Notes: a model not told the origin generated them from the sequence alone. A stretch of DNA of 64,000 nt from Martinezella rhizogenes (GCF_007002745.1 NZ_SGNY01000009.1:62001-126000), one strand, 5' to 3'. Counted from the stretch's first letter, positions 35,276-43,873 are shown. Numbers and translations: made by a program.

Positions 35276-37174
35276 ATGCTGGACTTTCTGGAACTGGAAG
35301 AAACCGTCGGCCGCGCCTGGCACAGGCTGATCGGCGAAACCGGCACATGGCTGCGCTTCCCGGATCATGCCGTGAAGCTGGAGGATATGCAGGCCGTGCT
35401 GGCCATATGTTTCCGCGGTTTTGGCGGTGAACATGCGGTGCAGATCGCGCCGGCCCGCGCCCGCACCTCCAGCCACCGGCTGAGGCTGCGCCAGCGCATG
35501 GGTCTTGGCGAAGAGAAGCTCGCCCAGCCAGGACGCGATCATGCCACGCTGATGCTGCCGCCGGTGCTCGATCTGTTTCCCGACCGGTGCCTCAACCGCG
35601 ATCTCTATCTCTGGCTCGCCGCCGCCATGGCGATGATGCCGCTTGAACCGGTGGCGGCGGCCGACCCGTTGGGCAACGATCTTGCCCGGCTCGACCGTGC
35701 CGCAGAACTGGCAAATGCCGTCATCCATGCCTTCCCCGGAATGAAGACCCGGTATCGCCGGCTTTGCGCCGCCATGCTCGCGGTGCGGCAGAAACGGCCG
35801 CTGCCCCAGACAGAGCAGCAGGTGGAACAACGGGTGCTTTCCATGCTCGCCGATGCGGCAGGGATCGAGGGCCATGCACCACCCGCCGGTCTTCCGGAAA
35901 AAGCGCCGCCGCGCTACCTGCCGATGCTGCCGGTGCCGCTATGGCCGGACACGTTGCTGCGCGAAACATCCGAGGTCCGGCAAAGCGAGGACCAGCCGGC
36001 AGCGGGCGCCGCGCCGCAGGGGGCGGAGGCCGCCCGCCATATCGCCGTGCGCGAAAAGACCGAGAACCGCCAGACCGAACGCAGCCCCTTCATCCTCAAC
36101 CGTTTCGAAAAAATCCTCGCCATGGCCGAGATGGTCAATGTCGACCGTCCGGGTGACGACAGCGACGATGCCGACGGCAGCGCGGCGGACGAGCTTGACG
36201 ATATGACGTTGGGTGAAAGAAAGGGGCGGCCTTCCGCCCGCTTCCGCTTCGATCTCGACCTGCCGCCTGAAGCACTGAATCATACCCCGCTGACGGCGGA
36301 ACTGACCTATCCCGAATGGGATTATCGCAGCGGTACCTATCTCGCCGATCATTGCCGGGTCATCGCCGGTCCGGCGAAAGACGCCGAGACGGCACCGGAA
36401 CCCGACCCGGACACCAAAAGCCTCATTCGCCGGGTCAGGCGGCAATTCGAGGTGCTGCGGCCACGCCACGAGATGCTGCGCGCCCAGCTTGACGGCAATG
36501 ATCTCGATCTTGACGCCGTGGTTCGCGCCAGAAGCGATATTGCCGCCGGAGGACAGGGCAGCGACCGCATTCATATGGCAAGCCGCCCACAGGCGCATGA
36601 TCTTGCCGTAACGATCCTCGTCGACGTGTCGCTATCGACCGATGCGTGGTTCGACAATCGCCGGGTGCTCGATGTGGAGAAGGAAGCCCTGCTGGTGCTT
36701 GCCCACGGACTTTCCGCCTGCGGCGACAGTCACTCCATCCTGACCTTCACCTCCCGCCGCCGTTCCTGGGTGCGGGTGGAGACGGTGAAGGATTTCGATG
36801 AGCCGATGGGGCACACTATCGAGCGGCGTATCGCGGCGCTGAAACCCGGTTTCTACACCCGCATCGGCCCCGCCATCCGCCACGCCAGCGCCAAGCTGCA
36901 TGAGAGGCCGGAGCGCCGCAAGCTGCTTCTGCTGCTGACGGACGGGAAGCCGAACGATGTCGACCACTATGAGGGCCGCTTCGCCATCGAGGACAGCCGC
37001 CGCGCGGTTTCCGAGGCGCGACGCTCTGGCGTCAGCGTGTTCGGCGTAACGGTGGACAGCAAGGCGCAGTCCTATATTCCGGCCATGTTCGGTCAGAACG
37101 GTTATGCCATCGTCAGCAGGATCGCCAAGCTGCCATCGGCGCTGCCGGCAATCTATCGCAGCCTTGCCGGCTGA
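35276..37174 (+). CDS. norD: NorD, von Willebrand A-domain activation protein
   Basis: The 632-residue protein has a C-terminal VWA domain (about 430-630) with the metal site ILVDVSLSTDAW and LTDGKPNDVDHYEGR. It pairs with NorQ in activating NO reductase. The N-terminal half is helical and rich in arginine and glutamate, normal for the family. A weak inverted repeat (AACCTGA at 37191, TCAGGTT at 37204) follows the stop. Confidence 0.93.
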   Translation: MLDFLELEETVGRAWHRLIGETGTWLRFPDHAVKLEDMQAVLAICFRGFGGEHAVQIAPARARTSSHRLRLRQRMGLGEEKLAQPGRDHATLMLPPVLDLFPDRCLNRDLYLWLAAAMAMMPLEPVAAADPLGNDLARLDRAAELANAVIHAFPGMKTRYRRLCAAMLAVRQKRPLPQTEQQVEQRVLSMLADAAGIEGHAPPAGLPEKAPPRYLPMLPVPLWPDTLLRETSEVRQSEDQPAAGAAPQGAEAARHIAVREKTENRQTERSPFILNRFEKILAMAEMVNVDRPGDDSDDADGSAADELDDMTLGERKGRPSARFRFDLDLPPEALNHTPLTAELTYPEWDYRSGTYLADHCRVIAGPAKDAETAPEPDPDTKSLIRRVRRQFEVLRPRHEMLRAQLDGNDLDLDAVVRARSDIAAGGQGSDRIHMASRPQAHDLAVTILVDVSLSTDAWFDNRRVLDVEKEALLVLAHGLSACGDSHSILTFTSRRRSWVRVETVKDFDEPMGHTIERRIAALKPGFYTRIGPAIRHASAKLHERPERRKLLLLLTDGKPNDVDHYEGRFAIEDSRRAVSEARRSGVSVFGVTVDSKAQSYIPAMFGQNGYAIVSRIAKLPSALPAIYRSLAG

Positions 37175-37190
37175 AGCATGTCGCGCAACG

Positions 37191-37210
37191 AACCTGACGA
37201 ATCTCAGGTT
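37191..37210 (+). terminator. Weak stem-loop after norD
   Basis: A 7-base perfect stem (37191-37197 and 37204-37210) has a 6-base loop and is followed by TGTTTG. It may reduce readthrough from norD into the next transcription unit. Confidence 0.35.
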
Positions 37211-37213
37211 TGT

Positions 37214-37227
37214 TTGCGCGGCGACAA
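37214..37227 (+). promoter_or_regulatory. FNR/NnrR-type box upstream of the DUF2249 genes
   Basis: TTGCGCGGCGACAA keeps TTG-N8-CAA, centred about 100 bases before the first DUF2249 start. It implies that these two genes have their own regulated promoter separate from norCBQD. Confidence 0.6.
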
Positions 37228-37319
37228 TGTCTCGCGACCACCCGGCGGATAGGTTTTTCCAGTCCGTCGGTCGGCCGCACCGCCGGACATCATTCCATCC
37301 GCGGCCGTGGAGCCAGCCT

Positions 37320-37625
37320 ATGTCCGAAGCTCAAACCGCAACCAATATCGACGTGTGCATCATTCCGCACCGCGAACGCCATCCGCGCATTTTCGGTGCG
37401 CTCAACGCATTGAATGAGGGGCAATCGCTGCAGATCACCAGCGATCACGATCCCCGTCCACTGCTTTACCAGCTGGCCACAAATTTCCCCGGCCAGTTCG
37501 GCTGGGAATATCTCGAACAGGGTCCGGAAGTCTGGCGTCTCGATATTGGCCGGCTGGAAGAACAGGCCGAAGGTTCCGAAGACGATATGTCCGGCTGCGA
37601 ATGCTGCTGCGGCTCCGAACATTGA
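37320..37625 (+). CDS. DUF2249 protein with a cysteine-rich tail
   Basis: The 101-residue protein has a single DUF2249 (TusA-like) domain: CIIPHRERHPRIF, LQITSDHDPRPLLYQLA and WEYLEQGPEVW. It ends DMSGCECCCGSEH, a dense run of cysteines that could bind a metal or heme-related group. The start at 37320 has GGAG seven bases upstream and removes 72 codons of an unrelated reading into norD. DUF2249 proteins are common near denitrification genes but have no settled function. Confidence 0.85.
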   Translation: MSEAQTATNIDVCIIPHRERHPRIFGALNALNEGQSLQITSDHDPRPLLYQLATNFPGQFGWEYLEQGPEVWRLDIGRLEEQAEGSEDDMSGCECCCGSEH

Positions 37626-37703
37626 CCCCTGCCCCGGCGGTGTGGTGAAAAGACCTCTGGCGGATGGCCCTTGCCGCCGCCAGCCGACAGATGAGGTGAT
37701 GCA

Positions 37704-38237
37704 ATGACGGAAATGATCAGGGAACTCGATGTCCGGCCGCTTTTGCTGAGCGGCGGCGAGCCCTTTCCGGCCATCATGGAAGCCGTGGCCGGGCTTGCTC
37801 CCGGTGAGGCGCTGCGATTATACGCCACCTTCCGGCCCGTTCCGCTGTTCAAGGTGATGGCGGAGCGCGGTTTCGACCATCAGGTGAGGGAAATCGGCGG
37901 CGGCGACTGGGAAGTGCTGTTTACGCCGCAATCCACTGAGACCGAACAGATTTCCGTGTCACCGGCGCTTGCGGGCAATGCCGAGGAGCCGCAGATATGG
38001 CCCGATCCGGTCATCTATCTCGATCTGAGCGACGAGACGACGGAAGGCCAGGCGAGCCGCACGCTTGCCGCACTTGACCGTCTTCCGCCGGGTGCCGTGA
38101 TCTTCGTGCTGATGCCGCAGGAGCCGACATTCCTTTACCCGGAACTTCTGGCCCGGGGTCATCAATGGGCCGGCAATTTCGACGAGGCGCGCACGGCGTT
38201 CCGCATCTTCATCCGCGCCGGTGCCGGCGCGCATTAA
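37704..38237 (+). CDS. Tandem DUF2249-type protein
   Basis: The 177-residue protein appears to hold a DUF2249/TusA-like domain (about 5-75: LDVRPLLLSGGEPFPAIM, DHQVREIGGGDWEVLF) and a second divergent half (about 100-170: VIYLDLSDETTEGQ). It follows the first DUF2249 gene by 78 bases on the same strand and is probably in the same transcript. No catalytic residues can be proposed. A terminator lies just after it. Confidence 0.8.
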   Translation: MTEMIRELDVRPLLLSGGEPFPAIMEAVAGLAPGEALRLYATFRPVPLFKVMAERGFDHQVREIGGGDWEVLFTPQSTETEQISVSPALAGNAEEPQIWPDPVIYLDLSDETTEGQASRTLAALDRLPPGAVIFVLMPQEPTFLYPELLARGHQWAGNFDEARTAFRIFIRAGAGAH

Positions 38238-38266
38238 GCCATAAATCAAATTCCCCGAAACCGAAC

Positions 38267-38300
38267 CGCCCCGGAAGTTGCTCCGGGGCGTTTCGTTTTA
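38267..38300 (+). terminator. Rho-independent terminator after the DUF2249 genes
   Basis: CGCCCCGGA (38267-38275) and TCCGGGGCG (38282-38290) form a 9-base perfect stem with a 6-base loop, followed by TTTCGTTTT. It lies between convergent genes and may work in both directions. Confidence 0.8.
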
Positions 38301-38317
38301 GCGGCGTCGCAAGCAAT

Positions 38318-39550
38318 CTAGGCTTTCAGCGGTTTGCGCTCGCGCATCAGGATCGGCCCATATTCAATGCAGAAGAGACCGAAACCCACGATCCAGAAGA
38401 GCGCCGAGCAAGCGTAGAGATGCATCATCGCACCGGGGAAGAACTCGGCTGCCGGTCTCAGCAGTGCGCAGGCGATCAGCGCGACATAAGCGGCAATGGT
38501 AACCCTGCTGGCCGCAAGCTTGCGTCCGGTATGGCCAAGGCTCGCTCTCGTCATGACAGCAAGCATCATGCAGCCGATAACGCCGACGGTGAAGACATGC
38601 AGGACGGAACGTGTGTCCATGACGTCAAGAGCCGCCAGCGCTATGGTAATGAAACCGACGGGGATGAAGGCGTAGGCGACATGCAGCACCACCAGCACCT
38701 GCTCCGGCCATGTCGTCCAGCCGCGCCAGCGGATCAGACGCACGGCGTGCATGAAAGCCGCCAGAAGCGCCGTTGGCACCGCCACGATGCTCTCAGGCTC
38801 TATCGTCCAGACGGCCAGCGCCGCGATGCCGGTGAGGATGGCGGCGGTATCGAAGCCGTTATAGGGCACCGGGAAATCCGTGCGGCCGAAACGGTTCAGC
38901 CAGTTGCGGGTAAAACTCGGCACGATGCGGCCGCCTACGATGATGACAAGAACCGTGTAGGCCGAGACCGCAAGGCGGGTCGCGATCAAGCTATGATCAC
39001 CCCCAATCGCTGCAACATGGAATATGATGTTGGCAACGGAAAGCGCCAGCAGCCCGCCCAGCACCTTCAGGTCCTTCCATTTTCGCCCGGCAATGACCTC
39101 ACGCGCGCAGATCGCCAGAAGTGCCGGCAGGAAAAGCCCGTCCACGGCTGCGGCAGTGACCACGCCCACATGGTCCGGCACAAGCAGGAAAAGCCGGCCG
39201 GCACACCAGAGCGCAAACAGCCACACCAAGGGTTTGCCCGACACCGGCAGCCGCCCCGTCCAGTTCGGCACGGCCGTCAAAAGAAAGCCGGCCAGCACCG
39301 CCGAGGCAAAACCGAACAGCATCTCATGGGCATGCCAGTTCGGTGCGCCGTAATCCCCGCCGAGGTCGATCAAGCCGGAAAGGGCCGCGATCCACAACAC
39401 CATCGCCACGATGGCCCACAGGGCGCCACCGAGGAAAAACGGCCGGAAGCCGTACGAAAAGATAACCGGGCCGGTGCGCGCCAGCCCTCTTGGAATGCCG
39501 CCCTTTGGCCGGCTGCGCCCTTGGGTGAGAACGGTTTCGCTGCCACTCAT
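38318..39550 (-). CDS. nnrS: NnrS family heme-copper membrane protein (copy 2)
   Basis: The 410-residue protein has about twelve hydrophobic segments and the NnrS landmark WHAHEMLFGFASAVLAGF. It is divergent from nirK, and its start at 39550 has AAGGAG eight bases upstream; the frame to 39643 adds residues without family likeness. An NnrR-type box lies 58 bases upstream. NnrS helps cells cope with NO made during denitrification. It shares only the general family pattern with copy 1, so the two may have different partners. Confidence 0.9.
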   Translation of the reverse strand: MSGSETVLTQGRSRPKGGIPRGLARTGPVIFSYGFRPFFLGGALWAIVAMVLWIAALSGLIDLGGDYGAPNWHAHEMLFGFASAVLAGFLLTAVPNWTGRLPVSGKPLVWLFALWCAGRLFLLVPDHVGVVTAAAVDGLFLPALLAICAREVIAGRKWKDLKVLGGLLALSVANIIFHVAAIGGDHSLIATRLAVSAYTVLVIIVGGRIVPSFTRNWLNRFGRTDFPVPYNGFDTAAILTGIAALAVWTIEPESIVAVPTALLAAFMHAVRLIRWRGWTTWPEQVLVVLHVAYAFIPVGFITIALAALDVMDTRSVLHVFTVGVIGCMMLAVMTRASLGHTGRKLAASRVTIAAYVALIACALLRPAAEFFPGAMMHLYACSALFWIVGFGLFCIEYGPILMRERKPLKA

Positions 39551-39607
39551 TATAATGCTCCTTGCTTGGTCTTGACATATGTCTAGACGCAAGCCCGTCC
39601 GACTTCT

Positions 39608-39621
39608 TTGCGAACAGGCAA
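39608..39621 (-). promoter_or_regulatory. NnrR-type box upstream of nnrS copy 2
   Basis: TTGCGAACAGGCAA keeps TTG-N8-CAA; its centre lies 64 bases from the nnrS ATG. It may also act at a distance on nirK, which has its own site. Confidence 0.65.
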
Positions 39622-39693
39622 AGAGGCGGTGCGACGCTTCCACACCGGCCTTCAGCCGCCTGCCAAAATGTCGCAGGGTGCCGAAAGCGAAGT

Positions 39694-39707
39694 TTGCTCC
39701 ATCTCAA
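39694..39707 (+). promoter_or_regulatory. NnrR-type box upstream of nirK
   Basis: TTGCTCCATCTCAA keeps TTG-N8-CAA; its centre lies 86 bases from the nirK ATG. With the site at 39608, each divergent gene has its own box. Confidence 0.6.
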
Positions 39708-39786
39708 ATTGTATTTCCGCACCTCCGCTACAAATGCTGTGACAGAGCGAAACATGCTCTGCCCCAAGAGGGATAGGAGAAGAATG

Positions 39787-40929
39787 ATGACGGAAACCTT
39801 CCACATCACACGGCGTAATATTCTCGCAGGCGCAGCATTTGCAGGGGCTATAGCTCCCGTCATCATGCCATCGGCAGCGAGCGCGGCAGAGGAAAAGAAG
39901 GCCGCAGCCAAGCCATTGACGAGCGCTGAGATTGCAGCGCTGCCTCGCGTAAAAGTTGATCTCGTCAAACCGCCCTTCGTGCATGTCCACACGCAGAAAG
40001 CCGAAGGCGGACCGAAGATCGTCGAGTTCACGCTTACGATCAAAGAGCAGAAGATGATCCTCGACGACAAGGGCACCGAGGTCCACGCCATGACCTTCAA
40101 CGGTTCGGTTCCCGGGCCTCTGATGGTGGTGCACCAGGACGACTATGTCGAACTGACCCTTATCAACCCCGATACCAATGAGCTGCAGCACAATATTGAT
40201 TTCCACTCGGCCACCGGCGCGCTCGGCGGCGGCGGGCTCACCATCGTCAACCCCGGTGAAAAGGCGATCCTGCGCTTCAAGGCCACCAAGGCCGGCGTCT
40301 TCGTCTATCACTGCGCACCTCCCGGCATGGTGCCGTGGCACGTCACCTCGGGCATGAATGGCGCGATCATGGTACTGCCGCGTGAGGGCCTGACGGACGG
40401 CCACGGCAAGGAGCTTGTTTATGACAAGATCTATTATGTCGGCGAGCAGGACTTTTACATCCCGCGCGACGAGAACGGCAATTTCAAGAAATATGAAAGC
40501 GCCGGCGACGCCATGGCCGATACGCTGGAAGTGATGCGCAAGCTGACACCGAGCCACATCGTCTTCAATGGCGCAGTCGGTGCCCTGACCGGGGAACATG
40601 CCCTCCAGGCCGCCGTTGGCGAGAAGGTGCTGATCGTCCATTCGCAGGCAAACCGTGATACCCGTCCGCATCTCATCGGCGGCCATGGCGATTATGTCTG
40701 GGCAACGGGCAAGTTCCGCAACCCGCCTGATCTCGACCAGGAAACCTGGTTCATTCCCGGCGGCACGGCGGGTGCGGCCTTCTATACCTTCGAGCAGCCC
40801 GGCATCTACGCTTATGTCAACCACAACCTCATTGAAGCCTTCGAGCTGGGTGCAGCCGCCCACTTCAAGGTGACCGGTGAGTGGAACAACAGCCTGATGC
40901 AGGCGGTGCTTGCCCCCTCGAGCATCTGA
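39787..40929 (+). CDS. nirK: NirK, copper-containing nitrite reductase
   Basis: The 380-residue protein has a Tat signal ([15 protein letters not shown], cleaved near SAASAAEE) and two cupredoxin domains. Copper ligands are seen in [29 protein letters not shown] and the later [12 protein letters not shown]. It reduces nitrite to NO in the periplasm. The ATG at 39787 has AGGAG seven bases upstream; an ATG three bases earlier is nearly equivalent. Downstream a 13-base stem separates it from nirV. Confidence 0.97.
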   Translation: MTETFHITRRNILAGAAFAGAIAPVIMPSAASAAEEKKAAAKPLTSAEIAALPRVKVDLVKPPFVHVHTQKAEGGPKIVEFTLTIKEQKMILDDKGTEVHAMTFNGSVPGPLMVVHQDDYVELTLINPDTNELQHNIDFHSATGALGGGGLTIVNPGEKAILRFKATKAGVFVYHCAPPGMVPWHVTSGMNGAIMVLPREGLTDGHGKELVYDKIYYVGEQDFYIPRDENGNFKKYESAGDAMADTLEVMRKLTPSHIVFNGAVGALTGEHALQAAVGEKVLIVHSQANRDTRPHLIGGHGDYVWATGKFRNPPDLDQETWFIPGGTAGAAFYTFEQPGIYAYVNHNLIEAFELGAAAHFKVTGEWNNSLMQAVLAPSSI

Positions 40930-40936
40930 CACAAAC

Positions 40937-40973
40937 GGGAGCGCGCCGCCGCCAGCGGTCGCGGCGCGCTCCC
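40937..40973 (+). terminator. Strong stem-loop between nirK and nirV
   Basis: GGGAGCGCGCCGC (40937-40949) pairs perfectly with GCGGCGCGCTCCC (40961-40973). Only CCTTCT follows rather than a T-run. It probably protects or partly ends the nirK message so that nirK is made in excess of nirV. Confidence 0.65.
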
Positions 40974-41038
40974 CCTTCTGCTATGCGGCCTGAAAACAGG
41001 CCCGAACTTTGGCGTCCTCTCGACGCAGGCAGGTTCCC

Positions 41039-41956
41039 ATGGGCATTCCCGGCAACAGCCACTTCCCAAATGCCGTCTCGCTTCTTCTCCCGCTCTCGAT
41101 TGCAACGCTGCTGGCAACGGCCATCGGTTTCCAGTCCGGGATCATCCACAGCGGCATTGATGACCGCGCGGCCATGATGGCTCCACAGGTCGTTACAGTG
41201 CCTGCCGGACATTTCACCTATCGGGCGGAGGGCGAATATTTCCGCAATGGTTATGCCGTCGATGGGCCGATGGTCGACGTGGCGATGCGACAAAATCTGA
41301 CGATCATGAAATATCAGGTGTCGAGCGCAGATTATGCGCGCTGCGTGGCGGAAGGCGGCTGCCAGCAGCCGGAACCCGGCTTTGCCGCTCCGGTCGGCGG
41401 CGAGATACCGGCAACCGGTATCAGCCAGGACGACGCCCACGCCTATGCAAAGTGGTTGAGCGAGCGGACAGGCGAGGTTTGGCGCCTGCCGAGCGACGCT
41501 GAACTGGCCTTCGCCGCCGGCTCGCTTTTTCCGGATGAGACGCTGGGTGTCGCCGCGGACAGTGAAAACCCGGCTTTGCGCTGGCTGGCGGATTACGAGC
41601 GGCAGACCAGCCGCAAGGCCTCGGGCAACCCCGTTCCGCAATCCTATGGCAGCTTTGGCGAAAACGAATATGGCCTTGCCGATTTCGGAGGCAATGTCTG
41701 GGAATGGACGTCGAGCTGCAGCCACCGTGTGACACTTGGCAAGGATGGTGAGGCGATCGATAGCGTCGCCTCCTGCGGTATTCCGGTCGCTTCGGGAAAA
41801 CACCGGGCGGCGATGAGCGCCTTCGTCAAAAACCCGAAAAGCGGTGGCTGCGCCGTTGGCGTACCGCCTGATAATCTCGGGTTCAGGCTCGTGAGAGACA
41901 CGCGCTGGTACGCGCCGCTTCTCGAAAAGCTTCGTGCCACCACCCTGTTTTCTTGA
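41039..41956 (+). CDS. nirV: NirV, formylglycine-generating-enzyme-like protein
   Basis: The 305-residue protein has an N-terminal hydrophobic signal or anchor and an FGE/sulfatase-modifying domain: FGGNVWEWTSSC and NLGFRLVRD. NirV accompanies nirK in many denitrifiers; its role is unproven but maturation of the nitrite reductase is often suggested. The ATG at 41039 is used; a TTG at 41009 is an alternative. Its stop codon overlaps a regulator box of nnrR. Confidence 0.9.
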   Translation: MGIPGNSHFPNAVSLLLPLSIATLLATAIGFQSGIIHSGIDDRAAMMAPQVVTVPAGHFTYRAEGEYFRNGYAVDGPMVDVAMRQNLTIMKYQVSSADYARCVAEGGCQQPEPGFAAPVGGEIPATGISQDDAHAYAKWLSERTGEVWRLPSDAELAFAAGSLFPDETLGVAADSENPALRWLADYERQTSRKASGNPVPQSYGSFGENEYGLADFGGNVWEWTSSCSHRVTLGKDGEAIDSVASCGIPVASGKHRAAMSAFVKNPKSGGCAVGVPPDNLGFRLVRDTRWYAPLLEKLRATTLFS

Positions 41957-41993
41957 TAATCGTCAATTAAAACAATCGCTTGATTCATATCAT
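41953..41993 (+). promoter_or_regulatory. Two FNR-type boxes upstream of nnrR
   Basis: TTGATAATCGTCAA (41953-41966) and TTGATTCATATCAT (41980-41993) each match nine of ten FNR half-site positions. Their centres are 27 bases apart. The first overlaps the nirV stop codon. They lie about 146 and 119 bases before the nnrR start and suggest oxygen control of nnrR by an FNR protein. Confidence 0.65.
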
Positions 41994-42105
41994 TTGATCT
42001 TCTGCCGCCGGTGATAGTGCTGTATGCTGACAATACAGAAAAGGCCGATCCCCGGTTGCCAATGCAATCACCTTGAGGATCGTCCGATCACCGGAGAGGG
42101 TGCAA

Positions 42106-42807
42106 GTGAAGATTGACCGAAGCGTCATCCGGTCGCTGGCCTTGTTTGCCAAGATGGCCGACGATGAGCTGGACGGACTGCTGACCCACGCCACATCCCG
42201 GCTGGTGCCGCCCGGCGAAGCCATTTTCGAGCAGGGCCAGTCGGCAACGCATTTCTTCCTGCTTATCCACGGCCGCCTGAAGGTGACGCAAGTGACGCAT
42301 GACGGCCAGCAGATCATCGTGCGCGTGGTGCATCCCGGCGATCTCTTCGGTTTCGCAAGAGCGCTGCAACGGTCCGATTATCCCGGCACCGCCACGACGG
42401 CTGCCGAAAGCGTCATCCTGTCATGGCAGACGGACCTCTGGCCGCAATTCGTCGAACAGAACCCACATCTTGCCGTCTCCGCCATGCAAACGATCGGCCA
42501 GCGTCTCGAGGAAGCCCATACGCGCATCCGCGAAATGTCGACGCAGGAGGTGGAGCGCCGGGTGGCCCATGCCGTACTGCGCCTTTCGCAGCAGGCGGGC
42601 CGCAAGGAGGAAGACGGCATCCGTATCGATTTCCCGATCTCGCGGCAGGATATCGCCGAGATGACCGGCACGACGCTGCATACGGTCTCGCGCATTCTCA
42701 GCAGCTGGGAGTCCAAGGGTCTGGTGCAGGGCGGGCGGCAGAAGCTTCTGGTCTGCAATCTGCCGGGGCTTGCTCAGTTGGCAGAGGGCGAAACCAGCCA
42801 AGTGTAA
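42106..42807 (+). CDS. nnrR: NnrR, Crp/Fnr-family NO-responsive regulator
   Basis: The 233-residue protein has a cyclic-nucleotide-type sensor domain (about 10-130), a dimerisation helix and a winged helix-turn-helix (ISRQDIAEMTGTTLHTVSRILSSW). It lacks the N-terminal cysteine cluster of oxygen-sensing FNR, as in NnrR/DNR proteins that respond to NO. The GTG at 42106 has GGAG about nine bases upstream; GTG at 42100 and TTG at 42073 are alternatives. It should activate the NnrR-type boxes of nirK, nor, nnrS and nnrU. Confidence 0.92.
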   Translation: MKIDRSVIRSLALFAKMADDELDGLLTHATSRLVPPGEAIFEQGQSATHFFLLIHGRLKVTQVTHDGQQIIVRVVHPGDLFGFARALQRSDYPGTATTAAESVILSWQTDLWPQFVEQNPHLAVSAMQTIGQRLEEAHTRIREMSTQEVERRVAHAVLRLSQQAGRKEEDGIRIDFPISRQDIAEMTGTTLHTVSRILSSWESKGLVQGGRQKLLVCNLPGLAQLAEGETSQV

Positions 42808-42846
42808 GGGCGTATTGCCGACCTCCATGTACTCCGCTTTTCGCTG

Positions 42847-43242
42847 TCACTCGGCCGGCTTCGAAGCCGCGCTTTCGATATAGGCGATGAGATTATCCAG
42901 ATCTTCCGGCTTGCTGATGCCGGCCAGCGCCATCTTGTTTCCAGGTATTTTCTTTTTCGGCGCGCTCAGGAAATCCCGCAATTCTTCCGGTGTCCAGACG
43001 AGACCGTCCTCACCCGCTTTTTTCATCGCACCCGAATAATTATAGTCAGGAGCGCCGCCGGCCGCGCGGCCGATGATGCCGTTAAGCTGCGGGCCGACCC
43101 TGTTTTTCGCGCCCTCGCCAATGGCGTGGCAGGCGGAACAGCGCTTGAAGACCGCCTCCCCCTTGGCCACATCACCTTCCGAAAGAGCGGGAATGGCAGT
43201 TGCGGTCAGCATTGCTGCCGCGATGATTATTGTCTTGCGCAT
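42847..43242 (-). CDS. Class I cytochrome c, periplasmic
   Basis: The 131-residue protein has a signal peptide (to about ALSEG) and one CSACH heme site, with a later NKMALAGISKPED methionine ligand. It resembles cytochrome c2/c550. The ATG at 43242 has AAGGAT upstream. It is the last gene downstream of the GMC dehydrogenase and small subunit, so it is probably their electron acceptor. Acting as a donor to NirK is also possible, given its location. Confidence 0.88.
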   Translation of the reverse strand: MRKTIIIAAAMLTATAIPALSEGDVAKGEAVFKRCSACHAIGEGAKNRVGPQLNGIIGRAAGGAPDYNYSGAMKKAGEDGLVWTPEELRDFLSAPKKKIPGNKMALAGISKPEDLDNLIAYIESAASKPAE

Positions 43243-43312
43243 CGTGTCATCCTTGTCTTGCCGCATAAATACGGCCCGCCCGCAAAAGCGGACGGGCCGG
43301 AGGTCGCTCTGT

Positions 43313-43873
43313 TCAGGTCGTGCCCCAGGCGGGCGTGCCCTTTTTATAGGGAACGCGGTCTTCGAAACCACCGGGAATCTCGTCGTAGACGAGCACTTCC
43401 ATGGCGCCGATCTTCGAGGTGAAGAAGCCGAGCAGCGTCAACTGCTTGACCAGCGTGAAGACATGCGGTTTTGCCGGCGTCTGTTCCGCCTTGGCCTGCT
43501 TGTCCAGCGCGGCAAGCAGCGCCTGCCGCTGTTCTGACGTCAACTCCAGAAAGCCCTTCTTGTGGTCGGTCTGGCTGCGCTTCTCGATATCGGAAATTGC
43601 CGAAAGGAAGAGCGTCCGTTGTTCGTCAGTGTAGCAATCGGCCGCATAGACGGCCATGAATGCTCCCACTTCAGCATCCTTCGCACCCGGCGTGGAGGTG
43701 CGGGGAATAATCGTTTCCGCCACCTCGTCCAGAAACCGGATTTCTTCCGCGGTGAAGACATGAGCACCACCGGCTGGTTTGGTAGCGTTTTCCGCAGCCG
43801 TCAGAACATCTGCGCCGATCAGCGGAAGGCCGGTGGCAATGGCTATCAGTTTCAGCAGTTCGCGTCTGTTCAT
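43313..43873 (-). CDS. Gluconate 2-dehydrogenase subunit 3-like, Tat-exported small subunit
   Basis: The 186-residue protein has a Tat signal (MNRRELLKLIAIATG) and the DUF1348/gluconate dehydrogenase subunit 3 pattern: FLDEVAETIIPRTSTPGAKDA and GFFTSKIGAMEV. In sugar dehydrogenases of this type the small subunit carries the flavoprotein to the periplasm by hitchhiking. Its ATG overlaps the stop of the GMC gene (TGATG). It is needed because the GMC subunit has no signal of its own. Confidence 0.85.
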   Translation of the reverse strand: MNRRELLKLIAIATGLPLIGADVLTAAENATKPAGGAHVFTAEEIRFLDEVAETIIPRTSTPGAKDAEVGAFMAVYAADCYTDEQRTLFLSAISDIEKRSQTDHKKGFLELTSEQRQALLAALDKQAKAEQTPAKPHVFTLVKQLTLLGFFTSKIGAMEVLVYDEIPGGFEDRVPYKKGTPAWGTT

